Source: Rhodanobacter fulvus Jip2 (GTDB lineage Bacteria; Pseudomonadota; Gammaproteobacteria; Xanthomonadales; Rhodanobacteraceae). From it: a stretch of 64,000 nucleotides of DNA. The notes beneath the pieces are model-generated. The model was not told where the DNA came from. It did not search any database and saw only the letters and a program-made list of their open reading frames with translations. Positions 46,718 to 55,469 of this stretch are shown one piece after another. The position numbers were made by a program, and so were the translations under genes. Numbering within the stretch: the first letter of the stretch is position 1; each line of letters opens with the position of its first letter. The stretch lies in contig NZ_AJXU01000029.1 in the NCBI RefSeq assembly GCF_000264315.1, positions 47,824 to 111,823 of the forward strand. Reading direction: 5' to 3'.

Positions 46718-47781
46718 CAGTCGAAGCTCCTCAGTGCGAGGCCGACGGCGATCATCAGCGAAGGCGCGTCCTGGGCCAGCGATTGCGATTGCGACTGCAC
46801 CCGCGGCGCCAGCGACATGCGGGCCAGCGGGTTGGCAACCACGCACGGCACGCCCAGCTGCTCCTGCAGCATCGGCGCCAGCCCCTCGATGGAGGCGCAG
46901 CCGCCAGCCAGCATCACCTGGTCGACCTTGCTGTACTCGCTGCCGGCAAAGAAGAACTGCATGAGCCGGCCAACCTGCTGCACCAGCGATTCCTTGAACG
47001 GGTCCAGTGCTTCGCTGGCGTACGACTCGGGCAGACCGCCCTTGCGCTTGGCGCGGCCGGCCTCCTCGTAGGAGAGGCCGTAGCGGCGCATGATTTCATC
47101 GGTCAACTGCTTGCCGCCGAAGACCTGTTCGCGCGAGTAGATGGTGCGCTGGTTGCGCAGCACCGACAGCGTGGTCATGGTGGCGCCGATATCGACCACG
47201 GCCACCAGTGCCTCGCGGCCCACATTCATCTGGTCGGCGACCATGGCGAACGCGTTTTCCATCGCGAACGCCTCGACGTCGATCACATTGGCGGTGAGTC
47301 CGCCCAGATCCAGCGCCGCCACCCGCATGTCGACGTTCTCGGTACGCGAGGCGGCCAGCAGGATGTTGTTCATGTCGGCGTTGTCGCGCACCGGACCGAT
47401 GACTTCGAAGTCGAGGCTGACTTCCTCGATCGGGTAAGGGATGTACTGGTTGGCCTCGACCTGGATCTGCCCTTCCAGGTCGTCATCGGACAGTTCGGCC
47501 GCCATCGGGATGATGCGGGTGATGACCGCCGACCCCGCTACTGCCGCTGCCGCGTGCTTCACCTTGCTGCCGGAGCGGGCCATGGCGCGGCGGATGGCGT
47601 CGCCGACTGCCTCGACCTCGACGATGTTCTTCTCGACCACCGCATTGGGTGGCAACGGCTCGACCGCGTAATGCTCCACGCGGAAACGCCCGCCTGCCTG
47701 ACTGAGCTGCAGCAGCTTGACGGCCGTCGAGCTGATGTCGACACCAATCAATGCCGGCTTCTTGGGTGTAAAGAGACCCAC
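46717..47781 (-). CDS. pilM: Type IV pilus assembly protein PilM
   Basis: A 354-residue actin/FtsA-like cytosolic protein. VGLFTPKKPALIGVDISSTAVKLLQLS (phosphate-1 region GVDISSTAVKLL), VDIGATMTTLSV near residue 208, and VMLAGGCASIEGL near 303 form the actin-fold nucleotide pocket. It binds the PilN N-terminal peptide and heads the pilMNOPQ operon. The start is a GTG (47781) with a GGGGGG run upstream. It is divergent from the PBP gene. Confidence 0.96.
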   Translation of the reverse strand: MGLFTPKKPALIGVDISSTAVKLLQLSQAGGRFRVEHYAVEPLPPNAVVEKNIVEVEAVGDAIRRAMARSGSKVKHAAAAVAGSAVITRIIPMAAELSDDDLEGQIQVEANQYIPYPIEEVSLDFEVIGPVRDNADMNNILLAASRTENVDMRVAALDLGGLTANVIDVEAFAMENAFAMVADQMNVGREALVAVVDIGATMTTLSVLRNQRTIYSREQVFGGKQLTDEIMRRYGLSYEEAGRAKRKGGLPESYASEALDPFKESLVQQVGRLMQFFFAGSEYSKVDQVMLAGGCASIEGLAPMLQEQLGVPCVVANPLARMSLAPRVQSQSQSLAQDAPSLMIAVGLALRSFD

Positions 47782-47838
47782 GGTGTTTCCCCCCTGCCCC
47801 TGACGCCCGGACCGGAATCCCGGTCGGTACGCCACGGC

Positions 47839-47867
47839 ATTAAATCGAAAAATTTACGTAATGGCAA
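47839..47867 (-). promoter_or_regulatory. Sigma-70 promoter of pilMNOPQ
   Basis: On the minus strand, TTGCCA (47862-47867) and TTTAAT (47839-47844) are separated by 17 bp; each hexamer matches consensus at five of six positions. Leader of about 50 nt to the GTG at 47781. Confidence 0.7.
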
Positions 47868-48060
47868 CGGCCTACGCGAACTTTCTCAAGCAATTCTCGT
47901 GATAGGCGCCACAGTTGAGCCATCCCCCGGCAACCCCGGCTCTGCTTTGCGCCCCCGTGCCATCCTGCGGATCCCCCGGCCTGCCCGGCGCCGGAACGCC
48001 TTCAATACTGCAACATCTATACTCTGGCATGTTTTGACTCAAGTCTCGCTAACTGCATCC

Positions 48061-50589
48061 ATGCATATTTTGAAGCGTCTGTTGCGCTGGGCACTGGTCC
48101 TGGCTTTCTCCGGTTTTCTGCTGGCCATCCTCGCCGTCGGCGTGACGTACTGGTTGATCGCGCCGCGGTTGCCCTCCGTCGAGGTGCTCAAGGACTACCA
48201 CATGCAGGTGCCGCTGCGCGTGCTCAGCGCCGACGGCAAACTGATTGCCAGCTTCGGTGAAACGCGACGCATACCGGTGGATATCGGCAAGGTGCCCGAC
48301 CGGCTGAAGCACGCCGTGCTGTCGGCCGAGGATGCCGATTTCTACCATCACCCCGGCGTGGACTGGCACGGCATCGTGCGCGCCGCCTGGCACGTGATCG
48401 AGACGGGCGGCGACAAGGGCTCGGGCGGATCGACCATCACCCAGCAGGTCGCCCGCAACTTCTTCCTCAGCCCCGAGAAGCTGTATTCGCGCAAGATCAC
48501 CGAAATCTTCATCGCGCTGCGGATGGAGCAGGAGCTCAGCAAGGACCAGATCCTCGACCTGTACCTCAACAAGATGTTTCTCGGCCACCGCTCGTACGGC
48601 GTGGCCGCGGCCGCTTCGTACTATTACGGCAAGACGCTCGATCAGCTGACGGTGGCCGAATCGGCGGCGATCGCGTCCAGCTTCCAGTTGCCGTCGGCGG
48701 TCAACCCGATCAACAACCCCAAGCGCCTGCTGGCGCGACGCAACTGGGTGCTGAGCGAAATGCGGCGGCACGGCTACATCACCGAGGCGCAATACGAGCA
48801 GGCGCGCACCGAGCCGAACCACGGCGCGCCGCACGAGCAGCCGATCGAACTGGATGCGCCGTACCTCGCCGAGATGGTCCGGCGCCAGGTGCTGGACCGG
48901 CTGGGCAATGACGCGCTGACCGAAGGCTACGTGGTGAAGACCACCCTGCGCAGCGATCGCCAGCAAGCGGCGGTGGACGCGCTGCGCCGCGGCCTGGTGG
49001 CTTACGACCATCGTCACGGCTGGCGTGGCGCGGAGGCCCATCAGGACCTGCCCGCCAATGCAGGCCCCTCCGATTACAAGCAGGCGCTGTCGGGCTACAC
49101 CGATATCTCCACCCTGGAACCGGGCCTGGTGACCGCCAGCAGCGCCCACGGCGCCACGGTTTACCTGCGCAATGGCGAACAGGTCGAGTTGTCGCTGGGC
49201 GCCGTCAGCTGGGCCAGACCACATCTGAGCGACAGCGGGGTCGGCGCCACGCCGACAGCGGTGGACAGCGTCATCAAGCGCGGCGACATCGTGCGGCTGT
49301 CCCACGATGACAACGGCGCATGGCAACTGGCGCAGATTCCTGCAGTGCAAGGCGCACTGGCGTCGGTGAGCCCCGAGGACGGCTCGATCCAGGCGCTGGT
49401 CGGCGGCTTCAATTTCATGCGCAGCAAGTTCAACCGCGCGGTGATGGCCGCGCGCCAGCCGGGTTCCAGCTTCAAGCCGTATCTCTACTCGGCGGCGCTC
49501 GACCACGGCTTCACGCCGGCATCAATCATCAACGACGCCCCGCTGGCCCTGCCCGATCCGTCCCGCCCCGGCGGCCTGTGGACGCCCAACAACGACGACG
49601 GCAAGTTCGCCGGCCCGATGCGGCTGCGCGAGGCGCTGGTGCAATCGAAGAACCTGGTCTCGATCCGGCTGCTGGCGGCCATCGGCGTGCGCTACACGCG
49701 CGAATACCTGACCCGCTTCGGCTTCGCGCTCGACGCCATCCCCGCCAACCTGTCGATGGCGTTGGGCACCGCGTCGGTGTCGCCGATGGGCATGGCGCGC
49801 GGCTACGCGGTATTCGCCAACGGCGGCTACCTGGTGACGCCGTACTTCATCAGCGAGATCGATGACCGCAGCGGCACGGCCATCTACGTGGCCAACCCGG
49901 CGCGCGCCTGCCGCGATTGCCAGGAGCGGCTGCTGGACACCAGCGTCGCCGGACCGCCGCCGGCCAACATGACCGCAACCCCGGCCAACGACGTGGCCCA
50001 CGCCGCCTCGGCATCCGCCGCCAGCGAGGACGGCATCGATGCGGTAGGCGATGCCATCCTGCCGCCGGACGCACACGGCGACAGCAACCACCCGCCCATC
50101 CTGGCGCCGCGCGTGCTGGACCCGCGCAACGATTTTCTGATCACCTCGTTGATGAAGGACGTGATCCTGCGCGGCACCGGCTCCGCCGCGCGCGCACTCG
50201 AACGCGACGACCTGGCCGGCAAGACCGGTTCCACCAACGATCATCACGACGCCTGGTTCGTGGGCTTCAACGGCGATGTTTCCACCGCCGTATGGGTGGG
50301 CTTCGACAACTACGATTCGCTGGGCCGGGGCGAGTTCGGCGCCAAGGCCGCGCTGCCCATCTGGATGGATTACATGGGCAGCGTGCTCAAGGGCCTGCCA
50401 TCGAATGCGCTGCCGATGCCGCCGGGCATCACGACGATCACGATCAACCGCGACAACGGGCTACCGACCGCGTCCGACGACCCCAACGGCGTCAGCGAGA
50501 TCTTCAAGGTGGAGGATGTCGATCGCCTGCGCGCGCAAGCGCAGCAGCAGAAGGAACAGGAGCAGCAACGCGCCTACGACATCTTCTGA
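48061..50589 (+). CDS. mrcA: Class A penicillin-binding protein 1A
   Basis: An 842-residue bifunctional peptidoglycan synthase. A TM anchor near residues 9-31 precedes the glycosyltransferase domain with EDADFYHHPGVDWHGIVRAA near 92 and GGSTITQQVARNFFL near 121. An OB-like insert follows (about 300-420). The transpeptidase domain has the SxxK motif SSFK (Ser about 469), SKN near 529, and AGKTGSTND near 719. The frame is open far upstream, antisense to pilM, but MHILKRLLRWALVLAF is the natural start. Divergent from pilMNOPQ, the usual gammaproteobacterial arrangement. TATACT at 48018-48023 may be its -10. Confidence 0.95.
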   Translation: MHILKRLLRWALVLAFSGFLLAILAVGVTYWLIAPRLPSVEVLKDYHMQVPLRVLSADGKLIASFGETRRIPVDIGKVPDRLKHAVLSAEDADFYHHPGVDWHGIVRAAWHVIETGGDKGSGGSTITQQVARNFFLSPEKLYSRKITEIFIALRMEQELSKDQILDLYLNKMFLGHRSYGVAAAASYYYGKTLDQLTVAESAAIASSFQLPSAVNPINNPKRLLARRNWVLSEMRRHGYITEAQYEQARTEPNHGAPHEQPIELDAPYLAEMVRRQVLDRLGNDALTEGYVVKTTLRSDRQQAAVDALRRGLVAYDHRHGWRGAEAHQDLPANAGPSDYKQALSGYTDISTLEPGLVTASSAHGATVYLRNGEQVELSLGAVSWARPHLSDSGVGATPTAVDSVIKRGDIVRLSHDDNGAWQLAQIPAVQGALASVSPEDGSIQALVGGFNFMRSKFNRAVMAARQPGSSFKPYLYSAALDHGFTPASIINDAPLALPDPSRPGGLWTPNNDDGKFAGPMRLREALVQSKNLVSIRLLAAIGVRYTREYLTRFGFALDAIPANLSMALGTASVSPMGMARGYAVFANGGYLVTPYFISEIDDRSGTAIYVANPARACRDCQERLLDTSVAGPPPANMTATPANDVAHAASASAASEDGIDAVGDAILPPDAHGDSNHPPILAPRVLDPRNDFLITSLMKDVILRGTGSAARALERDDLAGKTGSTNDHHDAWFVGFNGDVSTAVWVGFDNYDSLGRGEFGAKAALPIWMDYMGSVLKGLPSNALPMPPGITTITINRDNGLPTASDDPNGVSEIFKVEDVDRLRAQAQQQKEQEQQRAYDIF

Positions 50590-50784
50590 CGGCGGGTGGT
50601 CGAAGCCGATGTCGCGCCGCGGTCGCGTATCGAGGCGCATACCCTCGCCCACGATTCAACCCGACACGCGGCGGTGGTACGGTAGTTTCGCCAGCGAGCG
50701 CGGCGGCGCACCACCGGCGCACGCGGCACGAACGAGCAGCGCGAACGAGCGGATGGAGCCGTCCACCACGCAACGGAGATGAGC

Positions 50785-51465
50785 ATGACCCGAGGCGACC
50801 ATCACCGCATTCATGCGCATGACCGCCTGCAGCGCAGCCGCCTGCTGGTTGCCCAGGAAGCAGCGCGGTTGATGAGCGAGCACGGCATCCGGGATTTCCA
50901 TCGCGCCAAGACCAAGGCGGCCGAGCGACTGGGCATCCTGGAAACCCAGGCGCTGCCGCGCAACCAGGAAATCGAGCAGGCGCTGCGCGAACGCCAGCGG
51001 CTGTTTCTGGCCGACAGTCAGCCGCAGTCGTTGCAACAGCGGCGCGAGGCGGCGGTCGAGGCGATGCGGTTCCTGGCGGCTTTCGAACCGCGGCTGGTAG
51101 GCGCCGTGCTGGAAGGCAGCGCCGACGAGCACTCGGCGGTTTGCCTGCACGTGTTCAGCGACGATCCCGACGCGGTGGCCCTGTTCCTGCACGACCACGG
51201 CGTCCCGGCCGAAACCCAGACCCGGCGGTTGCGCGTGACCCGAATCGACCAGGCCGAGTACCCGGTGTTGCTGTTCGCCGCCGACGGCTTGCCGTTCGAC
51301 CTCACCGTATTGCCGCGCAACGCGCTGCGCCAGGCGCCGCTGGACCGCATCGACGAAAAGCCGATGCGCCGCGCCTCGCTGGCGGCAGTGGAAGCCTTGC
51401 TGTCCGGGGACGACGACGGCGACCCGTTGGAGCGCATGCTGACCAACGCCAGCCAGCGCCGGTAG
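50785..51465 (+). CDS. Uncharacterised protein, nucleotidyltransferase-like
   Basis: A 226-residue soluble protein of a family seen in xanthomonads and related bacteria. The N-terminal half is helical and basic (HAHDRLQRSRLLVAQEAARLM, FHRAKTKAAERLG). The C-terminal half has VGAVLEGSADEHSAVCLHVF and PDAVALFLHDHG, a beta-strand pattern reminiscent of nucleotidyltransferases, but without the canonical GSxxxGxxxxxSDxD. Start ATG 50785 has GGAG six bases upstream, better spaced than ATG 50779. Function unknown. Confidence 0.75.
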   Translation: MTRGDHHRIHAHDRLQRSRLLVAQEAARLMSEHGIRDFHRAKTKAAERLGILETQALPRNQEIEQALRERQRLFLADSQPQSLQQRREAAVEAMRFLAAFEPRLVGAVLEGSADEHSAVCLHVFSDDPDAVALFLHDHGVPAETQTRRLRVTRIDQAEYPVLLFAADGLPFDLTVLPRNALRQAPLDRIDEKPMRRASLAAVEALLSGDDDGDPLERMLTNASQRR

Positions 51466-51492
51466 GAGCGCGCCTCCTCACCGCCCAAACAC

Positions 51493-51518
51493 AAACGCCC
51501 CGGCAAGCCGGGGCGTTT
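51493..51518. terminator. Bidirectional terminator between hypothetical gene and gltA
   Basis: Perfect 12-bp stem AAACGCCCCGGC/GCCGGGGCGTTT with an AA loop between two convergent genes. Short T runs on both strands. Confidence 0.85.
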
Positions 51519-51540
51519 GCTCATGCGATGACGCAGTTAC

Positions 51541-52836
51541 TCAGCGCTTGTCGACGCTCACGTAATCGCGCACGTCGGCGCCGGTGTAGATCTGGCGCGG
51601 ACGACCGATACGCGATCCCGGGGTTTCGTGCTGCTCGATCCAGTGCGCGATCCAGCCGGCGGTGCGCGCGATGGCGAACATCACGGTGAACATCTCGGTG
51701 GGGATACCCAGCGCCTTGTAGATCAGGCCGGAGTAGAAATCCACGTTCGGGTACAGCTTGCGCTCGACGAAGTAGTCGTCCTTCAGCGCGGCTTCTTCCA
51801 GCTTCAGCGCCACATCCAGCAGCGGATCCTTGACGCCCAGTTCGGCCAGCACCTTGTGGCACATCTCGCGGATGATCTTGGCGCGCGGGTCGAAGTTCTT
51901 GTAGACGCGGTGGCCGAAACCCATCAGGCGGAAGCTGTCGTTCTTGTCCTTGGCGCGCAGGATCGCCGACTCGACGTTGTCCGGCGTGCCGATTTCCTCC
52001 AACTGCTTGAGTACCGCCTCGTTGGCGCCGCCATGCGCCGGACCCCACAGCGCGGTGATGCCGGCGGCGATCGACGCGTACGGATTGGCGCCGGTGGAAC
52101 CGACCAGGCGCACAGTCGAGGTGGAGGCGTTCTGTTCGTGGTCGGCATGCAGGATGAACAGCAGGTCCAGCGCCTTGGCGGCGACCGGGCTCATCTGCAG
52201 CGGCTCGCTGGGCACCTCGAACATCATGTGCAGGAAGCGGTCGACGTACTCCAGGTTGTTGCGCGGATAGCGCAACGGCCAGCCGATCGAGTAGCGATAA
52301 CAGGCGGCCGCGATGGTCGGCATTTTCGCGATCAGGCGGATCGCCGCCATCTTGCGGTCGACCGGGTCATCGACATTCAGATCGTCGTGGTAGAACGCCG
52401 ACAGCGACGCTATCGACGCGGCCAGCATCGCCATCGGATGGGCGTCGTGATGGAAGCCCTGGAAAAAATTCTTCAGCGACTCGTGCATCATCGTGTGATG
52501 CGAGACGTCGTGCTCGAACTTGTCGAAATCGGCCGCGTTGGGCAGTTCGCCATTGAGCAGCAGGTAGGCCACCTCGAGGAAGCTGGAGTTCGCCGCCAGC
52601 TGTTCGATCGGGTAGCCGCGATACAGCAGCACGCCCTGGTCGCCGTCGATGTAGGTGATCGCACTCTTGGTGCTGGCGGTGCTGGCGAAGCCCGGATCGA
52701 ACGTGAAGTGCCCGGTGTCCTTGTACAGCGTGCCGATGTCGATGCAAGCGGGACCCAGCGTGCCATTGATCAACGGCAACTCGCTGCTGCGCTGATTCGA
52801 TTCATCCAGCAGTTTGACGATCTTGGGAGTGGACAC
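51541..52836 (-). CDS. gltA: Citrate synthase (type II, hexameric)
   Basis: A 431-residue enzyme condensing oxaloacetate and acetyl-CoA. The N-terminal extension ([14 protein letters not shown] [20 protein letters not shown], core [10 protein letters not shown]) is that of gram-negative type II citrate synthases. Catalytic residues lie in [24 protein letters not shown] and [14 protein letters not shown]. Start GTG 52836 has AAGGAGG five bases upstream; the frame's earlier codon lies inside that ribosome-binding site. Shares oxaloacetate with ppc of this window. Confidence 0.96.
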   Translation of the reverse strand: MSTPKIVKLLDESNQRSSELPLINGTLGPACIDIGTLYKDTGHFTFDPGFASTASTKSAITYIDGDQGVLLYRGYPIEQLAANSSFLEVAYLLLNGELPNAADFDKFEHDVSHHTMMHESLKNFFQGFHHDAHPMAMLAASIASLSAFYHDDLNVDDPVDRKMAAIRLIAKMPTIAAACYRYSIGWPLRYPRNNLEYVDRFLHMMFEVPSEPLQMSPVAAKALDLLFILHADHEQNASTSTVRLVGSTGANPYASIAAGITALWGPAHGGANEAVLKQLEEIGTPDNVESAILRAKDKNDSFRLMGFGHRVYKNFDPRAKIIREMCHKVLAELGVKDPLLDVALKLEEAALKDDYFVERKLYPNVDFYSGLIYKALGIPTEMFTVMFAIARTAGWIAHWIEQHETPGSRIGRPRQIYTGADVRDYVSVDKR

Positions 52837-52965
52837 GGAAACCTCCTTCACAAACGTTCATCGCGAGGGCGAGCCGCAAAGCGACGCCTTTCAGCGGGGG
52901 AATGGTGGGCATCGCCTGGGATACGCATGCGATGCGGCAGACGCGGGGGCGTCAGGAAAAGCGCC

Positions 52966-52974
52966 ATTATCGCA
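52966..52974 (-). promoter_or_regulatory. Extended -10 promoter upstream of gltA
   Basis: On the minus strand TGCGATAAT is an extended -10 (GATAAT, five of six). No convincing -35. Leader about 120 nt. Confidence 0.4.
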
Positions 52975-53020
52975 CAACGATCCACGCACATCCGCAGGCG
53001 AACGGGGGAACGACGCGCAC

Positions 53021-53055
53021 AAAAAAACACGGGGCGAGTCGATGCTCGCCCCGTG
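53021..53055 (-). terminator. Intrinsic terminator after rpmE2
   Basis: An 11-bp stem CACGGGGCGAG/CTCGCCCCGTG with a 6-nt loop; the minus-strand transcript then runs into seven Ts (A-tract 53021-53027). Confidence 0.9.
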
Positions 53056-53096
53056 CCCGGCCTGACGAGTTGCCCATGTCGGCAACTCCGGCGGCA

Positions 53097-53351
53097 TTAC
53101 TCTTTGACGGTGCCCGCGTAGCGGCGACGGAACTTGTCGACGCGGCCGCCAACGTCCAGCGACTTCTGCTTGCCGGTGTAGAACGGGTGCGAGTGGCTGG
53201 AGATATCCACTTTGACGAGCGGATACTCGTTGCCGTCCTCCCACTTGATGGTTTCCTTGCTGGAAATGGTCGACTTGGTCAGGAAGGCAAAGTCGGACGA
53301 CAGATCCTGGAACACCACCGGGGTGTAGTTCGGATGGATATCGGGCTTCAT
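53097..53351 (-). CDS. rpmE2: 50S ribosomal protein L31 type B
   Basis: An 84-residue ribosomal protein. [36 protein letters not shown] and VDKFRRRY are the L31 pattern. No Cys-x-x-Cys is present, so this is the zinc-independent (type B, YkgM-like) form usually expressed under zinc limitation. No Zur box could be verified by eye. Monocistronic, with its own promoter and terminator. Confidence 0.96.
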   Translation of the reverse strand: MKPDIHPNYTPVVFQDLSSDFAFLTKSTISSKETIKWEDGNEYPLVKVDISSHSHPFYTGKQKSLDVGGRVDKFRRRYAGTVKE

Positions 53352-53384
53352 GGCGTGCTCAAAGCGGCGGAAGAAAAGAGCGGC

Positions 53385-53414
53385 ATTGTAATAGGAAATC
53401 CGATATGGACGCAA
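53385..53414 (-). promoter_or_regulatory. Promoter of rpmE2
   Basis: Minus strand TTGCGT (53409-53414) and TACAAT (53385-53390) with an 18-bp spacer; about 25-30 nt leader. Confidence 0.45.
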
Positions 53415-53506
53415 GTAAGCGGCTCTGGAAACCGGATTGATCCGGCCTCGCCCATGGCCATCTATTTGGGAAACACCACTTTGCACACTGGAGCTGGCAT
53501 TGCGCT

Positions 53507-54202
53507 TCAGCGCGAGACAACGCGATAGGGCGAGCCGTTGTAATCGACGACGAGTTGCAGCTGCTCACCACTTTGCGCAGCCACTTGGCCGTTGACCAGC
53601 AGTTCGGTACGCACGTTGTAGATGCCTTGCGATACGCCCTTCGGGAAGGCGAACGCAAAACTGTTCTCGTAACCGCCACCGGCCGTCGATTGCACGTCCT
53701 TGCGCACGCGCTGGAATTCCTTGCCGTTGGTGTCGAGCAACACGAGCTCTTCGCGCACGGAAGAAACGTGTTGTTGCGTGCCGTCGACGATCTTGAGGTT
53801 CGAACGGATTTCGACATTTTCCCCGGCCATCACCCGTGTGCCCGGTTCAATGCTGGTTTCGTAAGCGGTGACCGTGGGTACGGCCGGCAATGTATCGGCG
53901 TGCTGGCGACGGTACTCGGCTTCGACCGTGGCCGCGTCATGAGTCTGTCGCGAGCGGGCATTGACCGCCATGCAGGCCAGCGCGCCGACAGCCGCTCCAG
54001 CCATCGCTCCCTTGACTGCCATCGCGCTGTTCTTCGTGGCACCGAGCGCGCCTCCCACGAGGGCTCCGATAGCGGCACTCATTCCGGGGTTGCACTTGAC
54101 CACGCCATGCGAGCCAGCAGCTCCACCGGTGGTGGCGCAGCCCGACATCGCCGTCGCCACAGCGAGGGTCAATGCGAGCGAGCAAACAGACGAAGACTTC
54201 AT
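53507..54202 (-). CDS. Glycine-zipper lipoprotein, last gene of tubulin-like cluster
   Basis: A 231-residue predicted lipoprotein. Signal peptide with lipobox AMSGC (Cys 22), then a glycine-zipper-like membrane-associating segment: [20 protein letters not shown] and [14 protein letters not shown] near residues 43-75. A short linker precedes a beta-rich C-terminal half ([47 protein letters not shown]). No named family for the C-terminal part; it resembles an immunoglobulin-like strand pattern. It lies 43 bp downstream of the Zn-ribbon gene on the same strand, so is probably co-transcribed. It could anchor the complex to the outer or inner membrane. Confidence 0.75.
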   Translation of the reverse strand: MKSSSVCSLALTLAVATAMSGCATTGGAAGSHGVVKCNPGMSAAIGALVGGALGATKNSAMAVKGAMAGAAVGALACMAVNARSRQTHDAATVEAEYRRQHADTLPAVPTVTAYETSIEPGTRVMAGENVEIRSNLKIVDGTQQHVSSVREELVLLDTNGKEFQRVRKDVQSTAGGGYENSFAFAFPKGVSQGIYNVRTELLVNGQVAAQSGEQLQLVVDYNGSPYRVVSR

Positions 54203-54245
54203 GACGGGATCCTGATTGGGTTCTGGGAAAAGACTGTGATGGAAA

Positions 54246-55466
54246 TCAACGGATATTCATGCCCTGCAAGGCCTCGCGTTCACCGTCCTCGGCCTCGCGC
54301 AACAGGGCTTGCGCCGACCGGTTCCCTGGCGAAAGACGCAACGCGCTCTTGGCTGCACTCTTGGCCTCGGCGTAATTCTTGCGCTGCAATGCACGGCGTC
54401 CATCGCCAACGAGATCATCAAAAACGCTGTCAACTCGCACGGGGGCTTGCACAGGGGCTCGCGGCGTCCGCGTGACCGGCGGCTGCGTGACGACAACCGA
54501 GGTGACTGCGGGAGTGGAGTGGCTGACAGCCAGTGCTAGTCGAGCCTTGGCAAGGCTGCTGCGCAGCCCCTCTGCGCCGCTCACTTGTGCGTCGCTGCGC
54601 AGGGCGCGGGCGAGCATCGCATCGGCACCGTCCAGGTCGCCCGCATTTAGCCGGCCAAACCCGTCATTGACTGCCGTAGTCGCCAGCTCTATCTGGCGGG
54701 CACCGCGCTCGACAAGTCTGGTAATGGCCGGCTGGCTCGCACAGCCTCTCGGCGCCTTGACTACCCGGCCAGACACGTCACGTGGATGGCCGCTGCTGAG
54801 TGCCTTGAGCAGATTCTTCTCGAGCGCAACGCAGGCGGCAACTTGTGCCTTCAGGTGGCCCAACTGGGTTTCCAGTACTTCGACCGCCCCGCTTTGCTCT
54901 ACGCCGCATACGCTCCGCACCCGGTCAATGCCGGACTCGGCCGCCACCGCGTCGCCGGCGGCAAGAGCAAGACGAGCCTCCGTCATGAGTGCATGGCACT
55001 GCGCGATAGCAACTGGCGATTCGTCGCGGCCATGTGGACGCAACCAGAAGAACGCGCCAGCCAATACCAACAGGCCGACAAGTATCGGCGACCAACGGCG
55101 GCGACTCTGCGCACCGACTGCCACGGGCGGAGACAAGTGCTGTTCCGCGGCGATCGGTGATTCCATGGATGGTGCCGGCGGCATGACCGGCGACGCCTCC
55201 GGAGGCGTGACGACAGGCACGATCGGGGGAGGCTCAGGCAGTTCTGCGGGCGCTGGCGCCACGGTCGGTGTAACCGCTACGGATACATGGGAAGCAGCAG
55301 CATCCGCCTTGCGCTCGCGCATGGCATCCGCTCCAGCTGCGGCGGTTGTCTGCACCATTCCGCAGAACGGGCAACAAGCCACCGGCGCTTGTAGCTGGCG
55401 GCCACAAGCGGGTTCCGCGCACGCATGGGGCTGCCAGCCCGGGTCGTCGGCCTTGCTACTTGCCAT
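54246..55466 (-). CDS. Zn-ribbon / single-TM / helical-repeat protein of tubulin-like cluster
   Basis: A 406-residue protein without a recognised full-length family. The N-terminus has Cys 16, 21, 31, 32 and 35 (HACAEPACGRQLQAPVACCP) like a short zinc ribbon. A Pro/Val/Ala-rich linker of about 90 residues follows, then one TM near residues 127-143 (WSPILVGLLVLAGAFFWLRP). The C-terminal part is helical and probably periplasmic, with TPR-like pairs (RLNAGDLDGADAMLARALRS; RRALQRKNYAEAKSAAKSAL). It starts 3 bp after the tubulin-like gene stop, so they are translationally linked. A bridge between cytoplasmic and periplasmic parts is inferred. Confidence 0.75.
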   Translation of the reverse strand: MASSKADDPGWQPHACAEPACGRQLQAPVACCPFCGMVQTTAAAGADAMRERKADAAASHVSVAVTPTVAPAPAELPEPPPIVPVVTPPEASPVMPPAPSMESPIAAEQHLSPPVAVGAQSRRRWSPILVGLLVLAGAFFWLRPHGRDESPVAIAQCHALMTEARLALAAGDAVAAESGIDRVRSVCGVEQSGAVEVLETQLGHLKAQVAACVALEKNLLKALSSGHPRDVSGRVVKAPRGCASQPAITRLVERGARQIELATTAVNDGFGRLNAGDLDGADAMLARALRSDAQVSGAEGLRSSLAKARLALAVSHSTPAVTSVVVTQPPVTRTPRAPVQAPVRVDSVFDDLVGDGRRALQRKNYAEAKSAAKSALRLSPGNRSAQALLREAEDGEREALQGMNIR

Positions 55467-55469
55467 CGA

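Noticed and set aside
46711..48060. A 450-codon N-terminal extension of the PBP1A frame.
   Set aside because: It runs antisense through pilM and the divergent promoter region. The PBP anchor MHILKRLLRWALVL begins at 48061.
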